A DNA stretch of 15,766 bases, taken from the NCBI GenBank assembly GCA_937897665.1, contig CALCPB010000129.1, forward strand, positions 1-15,766. The letters are read 5' to 3'. The number at the start of each line of letters is the position of its first letter. Positions within the stretch are counted from its first letter, which is position 1. Under the pieces are notes generated by a model that had not been told where the DNA came from, did no database searches, and saw only the letters and a list, made by a program, of their open reading frames with translations. The stretch is from an uncultured Halomicronema sp. (GTDB lineage Bacteria > Cyanobacteriota > Cyanobacteriia > Phormidesmidales > Phormidesmidaceae). Below, in pieces: positions 1-6,349 of the stretch. The translations under genes and the position numbers were made by a program.

Positions 1-1
1 G

Positions 2-646
2 CCCGGTACGTTGGTCGCCGCTGAAACCGCCGCGCTGACCACGGTGCTAGAGCTAGTACGCGAAATCGGCACGCCCGTTCATCTGATGCGCCTATCGACC
101 GCCCGCAGTGTGGAGCTAGTGCAGGAGGCCCAAGCGGCGGGACTACCCGTCACCGCCAGCACCACCTGGATGCACCTGCTGTTTTCCACTGCCGATGCCT
201 TGAGCTATGACCCCAATTTGCGGTTGGAACCGCCTCTGGGGAATCCAGCCGATCAGGCAGCGCTGATTGCCGGGGTGAAATCCGGCGTACTGAGTGCGAT
301 CGCGATCGACCACAGCCCCTACACCTATGAAGAAAAAACGGTAGCCTTTAGCGATGCGCCACCGGGGGCGATCGGGTTGGAGCTAGCGCTACCGGTGCTC
401 TGGCAACGATTCGTCGCCACCCATGACTGGACACCGCTGGAACTGCTGCAGGCCATGAGCGGTGGCCCCGCCCACTGTTTAGGTATCGCCCCACCCACCA
501 TCGCAGTAGATCAGCCCGTCGAAGCATTTGTGTTAAATACGGCCAAGACGTGGCGGGTGGAGGCAACCAAGTTGAGATCGCCCGCCCGCAATACGCACTT
601 CCTCATACAATACCAACTGGGCAAGGTAATCAGGGTTGTGCAGTAG
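2..646 (+). CDS. pyrC: Dihydroorotase, 3' part (5' end outside window)
   Basis: This is the C-terminal half of a class I-type dihydroorotase, which closes carbamoyl-aspartate to dihydroorotate in pyrimidine synthesis. The frame is open to the left edge of the window (P-G-T-L-V-A-A-E), so the TTG at 11 is only an internal codon. The visible part carries the family blocks HLMRLSTARSVELV, the ASTTWMHLL stretch, the DPNLRLEPPLGNP stretch and IAIDHSPYTYEEKT, which holds the catalytic Asp and metal-site surroundings. PGAIGLELALP and a C-terminal LRSPARNT segment follow. These blocks are typical of the cyanobacterial branch. It converges on the toxin-antitoxin pair, with only 16 bases between the stop codons. 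It has no evident link to the betaine genes and most likely marks the edge of the conserved chromosomal backbone. Confidence 0.9.
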   Translation, partial: PGTLVAAETAALTTVLELVREIGTPVHLMRLSTARSVELVQEAQAAGLPVTASTTWMHLLFSTADALSYDPNLRLEPPLGNPADQAALIAGVKSGVLSAIAIDHSPYTYEEKTVAFSDAPPGAIGLELALPVLWQRFVATHDWTPLELLQAMSGGPAHCLGIAPPTIAVDQPVEAFVLNTAKTWRVEATKLRSPARNTHFLIQYQLGKVIRVVQ

Positions 647-662
647 GCATCTAAAACTGGCT

Positions 663-998
663 TTATAGGGGGATTTTGGCAATCCGGTCAATCCATTCTG
701 CTGCTGTCGTGACCGACCAGATTAAGATCAATTCTTCAATGACGATTTCCAAAGCGGTTTTTCGAGACACAATCAGCACACCTGAGCTTTGGCTATTCGC
801 GATGAATTCGGCAAACTCAGTCGGCATTGTTCTTCGATCATGAGTGACCAAAATGCGCTGCTGCTTTGCTGATCGAGCCAATACTTCGGCATCTCTCAAT
901 CCTGCCAAACCTGCTTCAGTCGCGGGCTGACGGTGGATAGTTCCCGTCACGATTACTTGATTTAGGTCGGCATCAGCCTGAAACTGAATCACTGCCAT
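663..998 (-). CDS. DUF5615 PIN-like toxin-type protein
   Basis: A 111-residue protein that fits the DUF5615 PIN-like family, the usual partner of DUF433 proteins in cyanobacteria and thought to be an RNase-type toxin. Visible family marks are an N-terminal FQADADLNQ stretch (acidic residues D9 and D11), RDAEVL (D36, E38), ILVTHDRRTMP (D54) and a C-terminal LILIWSVTTAAEW segment. These acidic residues would form the metal-binding nuclease site by analogy with PIN domains; activity is inferred, not shown. The start ATG shares one base with the stop codon of the upstream DUF433 gene (TAATG), a classic translationally coupled arrangement. The region between the ADLN and AGL motifs looks slightly shorter than in many relatives, but no residue of the acidic set is missing. 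Confidence 0.8.
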   Translation of the reverse strand: MAVIQFQADADLNQVIVTGTIHRQPATEAGLAGLRDAEVLARSAKQQRILVTHDRRTMPTEFAEFIANSQSSGVLIVSRKTALEIVIEELILIWSVTTAAEWIDRIAKIPL

Positions 999-1321
999 TA
1001 CGCCTGTTGTGCTGACTCCTTAGCCGCAAGCAACTTTTGATACAAAGCAGGAGCATCGCCTTGTAAAGGTTGTGGCATGGTGTCAAATGCCTGCTCTGCT
1101 GATAGAAGATAAACATCAATATTCGAGCGATTGGCTAGGTAGAAGGTGATTGCCCCGTATACCTTCTCTAGATCAAGTAACGGAAAGGATTGGGCAATCC
1201 TTTCCGGAGGCAATCCTTGATGAAAGGCATAAACAATAGAATCCAAGGAAATTCGAGTACCGATAATCCAGTACCCTTCGTTTTTGAACTCTATATAGGG
1301 CTTGATAGCGATTGTGGTCAT
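998..1321 (-). CDS. DUF433 antitoxin-type protein
   Basis: A 107-residue DUF433 family protein, the presumed antitoxin and DNA-binding partner of the overlapping DUF5615 gene. The protein begins MTTIAIKPYIEFKNEGYWI and contains the diagnostic GTRISLDSIVYAFHQGLPPERIAQSFPLLDLEKVYGAITFYL segments, a helix-turn-helix-like module that recognises its own promoter in related systems. It ends in a short charged and Ala/Gln-rich tail that may bind the toxin. The frame continues upstream to a TTG at 1387, but that extension (IDIRLSIRVGYDCVECFSLIV) is unlike the family, so the ATG at 1321 is preferred. No strong Shine-Dalgarno sequence is visible before it. The pair sits between pyrC and the regulator of the betaine island. 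Confidence 0.78.
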   Translation of the reverse strand: MTTIAIKPYIEFKNEGYWIIGTRISLDSIVYAFHQGLPPERIAQSFPLLDLEKVYGAITFYLANRSNIDVYLLSAEQAFDTMPQPLQGDAPALYQKLLAAKESAQQA

Positions 1322-1412
1322 AACAATCAAGCTGAAACACTCAACACAATCATATCCAACGCGTATAGATAGGCGGATATCTATCAATGCTCAGCAGCCT
1401 TACCCTGGCAAG

Positions 1413-2168
1413 TTAGGGAATGACCTCAACTTCGGCGGTGTAGCAAGTCCAGTCAGAGCGCGATAGGGTTTTGCCACAGACGACAGGCTGTCGATCGCCC
1501 TGATAGGCCAAATAGTTAAACACCAGCAGCGGCATCCCCAGCGGTACCGCCAAATATTCGCTGAGTTCATAGGTGGCGGGCACACTCTCTAGTCTCACTG
1601 CTGCTGCAGTGAGGGTGATGCCGCCCTGCGCCAAGGTGCTGTAGGTGAATCCCTGCTGCAGTTCACTGGTGAGGGACGTCGCGATCGCCGCTGGATAGTA
1701 AGCAATGTCGAGGGCGATCGGCGATTCGGCGGCATAAATAATTTTCTCTTGCCAATACACCGTGGCGGATGGCTCAGTCAGCTGTAGTTGACGGCTCACC
1801 TCTGCGGGCGCCTCAATGGGCTGAAACCGCAGCGAATGCACGCGTGCCTCGTAGCCCTGTTGCTGCAGCGCGGCATCAAACTGCATCAGCGGATTCGACA
1901 TTGAAAAGCTGATCTTGTGCTGCTCGGTGCCAAAGATGCCTTTACCTTGTTGGGTGGTGACAAGACCTTGCTGCGTCAGGTTAGCGATCGCCTTGCGGAT
2001 TGTTGTCCGGCTCACCTCAAAAATTTCGCCCAAATCAAACTCGCTCGGCAATCGGCTGCCTGGCTCGTATTCTCCCGCTTCAATTTTTTGCTTCAACTGT
2101 TCCGAAATTACGACATGCAGAGGCTGATTATCTGAAAGCTGTTCACTCGGAACCATAAAAAATGTCAT
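1413..2168 (-). CDS. GntR family (HutC/UTRA type) transcriptional regulator
   Basis: A 251-residue regulator. Residues about 16-80 form the winged helix-turn-helix of the GntR family (LPSEFDLGEIFEVSRTTIRKAI with the recognition helix around SRTTIRKA, then the wing GLVTTQQGKGIF). Residues about 85-245 form a UTRA ligand-binding domain, which places it in the HutC subfamily, whose members usually sense small molecules of the pathway they control. It lies 133 bases downstream of the sarcosine oxidase gene and on the same strand, so it could be co-transcribed with it or have its own promoter. Position suggests it controls betaine use, with betaine or a demethylated intermediate as effector; this is inference. 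The start at 2168 is the longest ATG; an ATG four codons later is possible, since neither has a clear ribosome binding site. Confidence 0.85.
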   Translation of the reverse strand: MTFFMVPSEQLSDNQPLHVVISEQLKQKIEAGEYEPGSRLPSEFDLGEIFEVSRTTIRKAIANLTQQGLVTTQQGKGIFGTEQHKISFSMSNPLMQFDAALQQQGYEARVHSLRFQPIEAPAEVSRQLQLTEPSATVYWQEKIIYAAESPIALDIAYYPAAIATSLTSELQQGFTYSTLAQGGITLTAAAVRLESVPATYELSEYLAVPLGMPLLVFNYLAYQGDRQPVVCGKTLSRSDWTCYTAEVEVIP

Positions 2169-2301
2169 CGTTTGCTGACCGTCCCTGACATCTTATCGAC
2201 ATTTGCAGAGGAACCTACTGGCAGAAAATGGCCTCACACCTGGCATAAAGCCTCAAAATTTCCGCCCGAGACGATTCCCCCTTTTACTGCCCCCCTGCTG
2301 G

Positions 2302-3459
2302 CTACGCCGCAATCAGCTGAAATCGCGACAACTTGAATAAATTCGTGTCGTGGGGCGTCTTACCCTCGACGGCTAAATCGGCCAGCATTTTGCCCATCAG
2401 CGTGGTGAACTTAAAGCCATGTCCCGAAAAGCCGGCACCGATGACCACATGGGGATAGTCGGGATGCTGATCAACCACAAAATCCTTATCGGGAGTCACG
2501 GTGTAGAGGCAGCGGCGGGTGTAAAGCAGCGGACCAGCGGCGCCGGGTAGGTATTGGTTAGCCCAATTACGAATGCGCTCGGTCCACGCCTGACTGGGGG
2601 TATAGTCCACCTCGCTGGGTTTATCCACGGTGTCCCAACCGTAAAACGTGGTGATTTTGACGCCGATACTGGGATCTTCGTGAGGAATGCCGTAGGGCAT
2701 TTCGCCGTAGTCGCCGTTCATATGGGCAAAGAACACGGGGAATTTGCCGGGTTCAAAGTCGGCGGCGTTTTTCGGTTCATAGAAGCCAAGCTGGCAGGGC
2801 ATGATTTTGAGCGGCAGATCAATCCCTTGTTCTGCCAGCAGGCCTTTGGCCCAGCTCCCCACGGTCAGCACGATGCGATCGCACCCGTAAGTCTCCGTCT
2901 CTGTCTGCACCTCAACGCCACTTTCTGAAGGGATGATTTTGAGCACGGGGGTCTGATCAATCACGGTCGCGCCCCTGGCCTGAGCCAGTCGCGCATGGGC
3001 GAGCACACAACGCGAGGTTTTGAGCAAGCCCCCATCAGGGTTAAACAGACCGGCCATCCCATCTTCGAGTGCAAATTGCGGGTACCGCTGAGCGATTTCA
3101 GCTTGGGAGAGATACTCATATGGCAAGCGCGATTCATCCAAGCTGGCTTTCATGCGTTGAAAGGTATCCGTTTCGGGAAAGCCAAAGTCGAGGCCGCCGG
3201 TCTTCACATAAAGTTTTTCGCCTGCTTCTTCCTCTAGGGCAAACCACAGGGGGTAAGCATCCCGCATCAAGTCAACGTAGGTCGGATTGTCGTAGGTGTA
3301 GCGAATCACCCGCGACTGACCATAGGAGCTGCCGTTTTGGTGGTCTAGCTCAAACTGCTCTAGCAATAGGACTTTTTGTCCGGCCTTAGCCAGATAGTAA
3401 GCAGCGGCACTGCCCACGCCGCCAGCACCCACCACGATCGCGTCAAACTGCTTCACCAT
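2302..3459 (-). CDS. Monomeric sarcosine oxidase-like FAD oxidase
   Basis: A flavoprotein of the monomeric sarcosine oxidase / N-methyltryptophan oxidase / PIPOX family (about 385 residues, normal length). Expected reaction: sarcosine + O2 to glycine + formaldehyde + H2O2. Numbering from the TTG two codons upstream: dinucleotide-binding GAGGVG at 13-18, GSSYGQSR at 45-52, the O2-activating Lys equivalent K270 (GVKI), the covalent-FAD Cys at 319 in RRCLYT with Y321 after it, and the C-terminal GAGFSGHGFKF signature at 343-353. Two conserved active-site histidines are replaced: the His before GQSR/GDTR is Tyr48, and the His four residues after the Lys is Phe274. Substrate preference may therefore differ from classical sarcosine oxidase. 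Start: AGGAG lies 11 bases before the ATG at 3459 and 5 bases before a TTG at 3465, so both are possible. Confidence 0.85.
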   Translation of the reverse strand: MVKQFDAIVVGAGGVGSAAAYYLAKAGQKVLLLEQFELDHQNGSSYGQSRVIRYTYDNPTYVDLMRDAYPLWFALEEEAGEKLYVKTGGLDFGFPETDTFQRMKASLDESRLPYEYLSQAEIAQRYPQFALEDGMAGLFNPDGGLLKTSRCVLAHARLAQARGATVIDQTPVLKIIPSESGVEVQTETETYGCDRIVLTVGSWAKGLLAEQGIDLPLKIMPCQLGFYEPKNAADFEPGKFPVFFAHMNGDYGEMPYGIPHEDPSIGVKITTFYGWDTVDKPSEVDYTPSQAWTERIRNWANQYLPGAAGPLLYTRRCLYTVTPDKDFVVDQHPDYPHVVIGAGFSGHGFKFTTLMGKMLADLAVEGKTPHDTNLFKLSRFQLIAA

Positions 3460-3670
3460 TGCCAATCAAACTCCTAGCGAAAAGTCAGGGGATATCCAAA
3501 ATTTGCAACCGTCGGGCAGCGGGCGAGATCGCGCTCTGCCTCTGCGGCAAGGCTTGATAGAGTTTGCTCAGAATGGTTGCCCGATTTTTGGAACAGGTTG
3601 GTGATCGCCCCACGCAGCTTTGCTCGAATCTTGACTCGCTGAAAATTCAACCGGCAAATGTCAGTCTCGC

Positions 3671-3903
3671 TAAGGAGGCGTCATCAAGGTCTGTGTTCAG
3701 TGTCCAGCGGCTACCGATCCCCCTCAATCCCCCTTGAAAAGGGGGACGCCTAAGCCCGTGAGTTGATCGCCCCTTTCTTCTAGCGAAGCCTTAGCACAGC
3801 CATACCCGCAGGGTTATTGCCCGAAGGGCTTTAGGGGGCGGCGACAGCGGGGGATCCTACGAGCGCGCTAAACAGATATTCATCAAGGGATGACGCCTCC
3901 TTA
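3671..3903. mobile_element. MITE-like element with TA-flanked terminal inverted repeats
   Basis: The sequence TAAGGAGGCGTCATC at 3671-3685 recurs as its exact reverse complement at 3889-3903, so a 233-base stretch is bounded by 15-base perfect inverted repeats. If the outer TA is taken as the duplicated target, the repeat proper is AGGAGGCGTCATC (13 bases) with TA on both sides, the pattern of small non-autonomous elements mobilised by IS630/Tc1-type transposases. Inside are a second pair of inverted ends, GATCCCCC at 3716-3723 and GGGGGATC at 3849-3856, and an unrelated palindromic segment around 3780-3833. It therefore looks like nested insertions. It encodes no transposase and splits the minus-strand transporter/sarcosine oxidase unit. 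Confidence 0.65.
3728..3746. repeat. CCCCCTT/AAGGGGG hairpin of a dispersed cyanobacterial repeat
   Basis: TCCCCCTT at 3728-3735 pairs with AAGGGGGA at 3739-3746 around a 3-base loop, a strong 8-bp stem. It belongs to the GATCCCCCT...CCCCCTT...AAGGGGG repeat type scattered in many cyanobacterial genomes. In the minus-strand transcript it would lie between the transporter and sarcosine oxidase coding regions, where it could act as a processing, stability or attenuation element. That role is inferred only. Confidence 0.6.
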
Positions 3904-3925
3904 AGAGCCAAAAAGCAAACCCTTC

Positions 3926-5599
3926 CTAGGACGCGATCGCTTTTTCGGCAGCTTCCGAGTCTTGCAGCACCTTTTTCACATGCACCACATCATGCTCGTA
4001 CCGCAGCCCTTTGTAGATGCTGTAGCACATGATCAACAGCACAATCGCAAAGGGGAAACCCGTAGCGATCGAAGCCGTCTGTAAAGCGCCTAGACCGCCA
4101 CCCAACAGTAGAGCTGCCGCCACGACTCCCTCCATCACCGCCCAAAAGACCCGTTGCGGTACAGGCGATTCGAGCTTGCCGCCCGAGGTCAAGCTATCCA
4201 CCACGAGCGAACCGGAGTCAGAAGAGGTGACGAAGAAGACCACCACCAACACGATGCCCACAAAAGTCGTGATGCCGGTGAGCGGCAGTTGCTGCAGCAT
4301 GACAAACAAAGCGGTTGACACGTTGTCACCCACGGCGGTGCTAATCACGCCTGCCGTGGCTTCATTCAGCTCAAAGCTGAGGGCGGTGCCGCCAAAGACT
4401 GACATCCACAAAAAGGTCAGCATGGAAGGCAGCAGCAGCACGCCCAAGATGAATTCCCGCACGGTGCGTCCCTTGGAGACACGGGCGATGAAGATGCCCA
4501 CAAAGGGCGACCAAGACACCCACCAGCCCCAGTAGAAGACCGTCCAGCTGTTTTGCCAGCTAGTACCCGAGAACGTTTCCGTCCAAAAGCTCAGTGTGGG
4601 TAGGGAAGCGGCATAGTAGCCCAGAGTTTCCACAAACGAATTGAGGATAAACAGGGTCGGCCCAACCAGCAGCACAAAGGCCATGAGCACTGCCGCCAAA
4701 GTCATGTTCAACTCGCTCAAGCGGCGGACCCCATTGCCCAAGCCAGAGACCACAGACGCCGTGGCAAAGCCCGTGATAATGAAGATAAGCCCCACTTGAA
4801 CTGGGGTACTAATTTGTAGACCAAACAAGAAGTTGAAGCCCGCGTTGACCTGTTGAACGCCAAACCCGAGGGATGTGGCGAGACCGAACAGTGTGGAGGC
4901 CACGGCCAAAATGTCAATCACATTCCCCGGCCAGCCGTAGATCTTTTCCCCCAGTAAGGGATAGAACACTGAGCGGATGGTCAGCGGCAGGCCCCAGTTA
5001 AAGGCAAAAAAGGCGAGCGATAAGCCCACCAGCGCGTAAATGCCCCAGGCATGTAAGCCCCAATGGAAAAAGGTGATGCCTAAAGCTTGCTTGGCCGCAT
5101 CGGCGGTATTTGGGGTGATGTCCCCCAGCAAAGCAGGCGGATCTTGGAAGTGGAAAATCGGTTCGGCCACACTCCAAAACATGAGACCAATCCCCATCCC
5201 CGCGCTGATCAGCATCGCCACCCAGGCGAAGGTGGGAAATTCTGGTTTGGCGTCGGGGCCACCGAGACGGACTTGCCCCAGCTTACTGAACGCCAGAAAG
5301 ATGGTGAAAATCAAGAATAGGGATACTGAAAGGATGAAAAACCATCCCAAAGAGCCCGCGATAAACCCCTGAACTGCGCCAAAAGCCGTCTCGGCGGGTT
5401 CTTGAAAAATCAGGGTAAACACCACAAACAGCAGGATCAACCCACCGGACACGAGGAAGACCTCGGGATGAAAATCAAAGCCATTACCAGTGATATTGCG
5501 ATCGCCAGGGCGGCGCCTAATGTGGCGCGTGGGAGCATGCTCGGGCATCACAAATGGATGCTCGTCATGGCTCCCCTGCCCATTATTCTGAGTAGTCAT
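3926..5599 (-). CDS. BCCT family glycine betaine transporter
   Basis: A 557-residue secondary transporter of the betaine/carnitine/choline family with about 12 membrane segments between residues 45 and 530. The glycine-rich substrate and ion stretch GMGIGLMFWSVAEP is at 134-147; its glycine pattern is that of Na+-coupled betaine carriers. The aromatic box is intact: W180, W185 and Y188 in HWGLHAWGIYAL, and W359, W360 and W363 in the family signature WWVSWSPFVGIFIARVSKGRT. The N-terminal tail is about 45 hydrophilic residues and the C-terminal tail only about 28, short for an osmosensing domain of the BetP kind. This suits a nutrient-uptake role rather than a strictly osmotic one (inference). 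It is the first gene of the minus-strand unit and diverges from the Rieske gene. Choline or carnitine as substrate cannot be excluded. Confidence 0.92.
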   Translation of the reverse strand: MTTQNNGQGSHDEHPFVMPEHAPTRHIRRRPGDRNITGNGFDFHPEVFLVSGGLILLFVVFTLIFQEPAETAFGAVQGFIAGSLGWFFILSVSLFLIFTIFLAFSKLGQVRLGGPDAKPEFPTFAWVAMLISAGMGIGLMFWSVAEPIFHFQDPPALLGDITPNTADAAKQALGITFFHWGLHAWGIYALVGLSLAFFAFNWGLPLTIRSVFYPLLGEKIYGWPGNVIDILAVASTLFGLATSLGFGVQQVNAGFNFLFGLQISTPVQVGLIFIITGFATASVVSGLGNGVRRLSELNMTLAAVLMAFVLLVGPTLFILNSFVETLGYYAASLPTLSFWTETFSGTSWQNSWTVFYWGWWVSWSPFVGIFIARVSKGRTVREFILGVLLLPSMLTFLWMSVFGGTALSFELNEATAGVISTAVGDNVSTALFVMLQQLPLTGITTFVGIVLVVVFFVTSSDSGSLVVDSLTSGGKLESPVPQRVFWAVMEGVVAAALLLGGGLGALQTASIATGFPFAIVLLIMCYSIYKGLRYEHDVVHVKKVLQDSEAAEKAIAS

Positions 5600-6196
5600 A
5601 AGGGTGATTCAGTTTTCAACACATCAACGAACGGCAAACAGATCTCTGCAAGAAACACCCGTCGTAGCACTGCAATGTTTCTTAAACAGAGAGTTTCGTG
5701 AGCCGGAATCACAGCAAACTACTGCGCAATTCCGTACACTGACGCCGCCACTTCTTGCCTGCCAATCATGTTGCCTGTGAACACTTTTCAGCAGGAATCA
5801 CACGATTGTCAAGAAATCACAACACCCCGTAACAGGGTTCTGTGGGACTAGCTTAGGCAGCGATCGCAATATCTCAGCTCGCAAACATCTTTTTTCTTCA
5901 GCAAGGCAACACTCTCCCAGCTATGTCAAGCAACCGAGAAACTCTATCGAGAACGAACTTAAGCCGCACCACCCTAAAAGACTGTCATTGCCGATACCAT
6001 TGTTGCGATAAGTCTTGAAATCTTGATTTTTAACAGAAGACATAGCGACTGCAGCCTCCCAAACTGTCGCCTTCAGGCGCTGAAAAGCCTTTCCAAAGAG
6101 GGTTTTGCTTGATCGGAGAACTTCTACAGAAAAGTTTTGAAATTGTAAAACAGAAAACATAAAAAGTATTTTCGCGCCTTTATGGTCTCTTCTATG

Positions 6197-6232
6197 ACTT
6201 GTGATGACATGTTTGAAACACTTGTAATGACA
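6197..6232. promoter_or_regulatory. Tandem TGT-N4-ACA boxes, candidate operator
   Basis: ACTTGTGATGACA at 6197-6209 and ACTTGTAATGACA at 6220-6232 match at 12 of 13 positions and are 23 bases apart, about two helical turns. Each contains a small dyad TGT-N4-ACA with the GT-N-AT-N-AC outline. GntR/HutC regulators commonly bind short dyads of the GT-N-TA-N-AC type, so these are candidate sites for the regulator encoded at 1413-2168. They end about 60 bases upstream of the proposed -35 of the Rieske gene. The link to that protein is inference. Confidence 0.4.
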
Positions 6233-6293
6233 ACATCCATTAGGTCGTTTTTGGATGGACGTCTGAGTTGCCCTATGCGTCTGCAGTGGGTCT

Positions 6294-6323
6294 TTGATTA
6301 CAGGTGAAGTGCCCCAATAAAAT
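6294..6323 (+). promoter_or_regulatory. Candidate sigma70-type promoter for the Rieske gene
   Basis: TTGATT at 6294-6299 and TAAAAT at 6318-6323 are separated by 18 bases. They match the -35 consensus at four of six positions and the -10 consensus at five of six. Transcription would begin around 6330, leaving a leader of about 20 bases before the ATG at 6350. The assignment is by eye only. Confidence 0.3.
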
Positions 6324-6349
6324 TCGTGCAAGTGCCACAGAGGCAGAGT

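Larger units (their letters stand above)
3466..3925. other. 460-base gap between transporter and sarcosine oxidase genes
   Basis: This stretch holds the MITE-like element (3671-3903) and, on the sarcosine oxidase side, about 200 bases with no recognisable gene. An AGGAG at 3473-3477 (minus strand reads TAGGAGTTTGATTGG) serves the sarcosine oxidase start. I see no clear minus-strand promoter, so whether the sarcosine oxidase gene is transcribed from here or by read-through is open. Confidence 0.5.
5600..6349. promoter_or_regulatory. 750-base divergent control region between transporter and Rieske gene
   Basis: No convincing gene lies here. The region contains three AATCACA copies (5707-5713, 5796-5802, 5815-5821; the first two extended to GGAATCACA), a short palindrome CGCCTTCAGGCG near 6068, and the tandem TGT-N4-ACA boxes described separately. 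A GTGAACAC palindrome at 5777-5784 has the same GT-N4-AC outline as those boxes but may be chance. Both transcription units of the island must start in or near this region. No glycine-riboswitch-like fold was recognised. Confidence 0.55.

Noticed and set aside
2169..2301. TGACATCTTATCGACA ahead of the regulator gene as an autoregulatory operator
   Set aside because: The two arms are not true inverted copies, and the sequence does not share the TGT-N4-ACA outline found upstream of the Rieske gene.
3573..3737. A short plus-strand frame of about 54 codons entering the MITE-like element
   Set aside because: It lies in the leader of the sarcosine oxidase gene on the other strand, has no family marks, and terminates inside the repeat hairpin.
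5921..6331. A 136-codon open frame on the minus strand within the divergent control region
   Set aside because: It matches no family I know, has irregular composition, and overlaps the candidate promoter and operator of the Rieske gene. It is best read as a chance frame.
5600..6349. Glycine riboswitch or other structured RNA in the long divergent gap
   Set aside because: I could not find the conserved glycine riboswitch core sequences or a convincing set of paired stems. A covariance-model search would be decisive.
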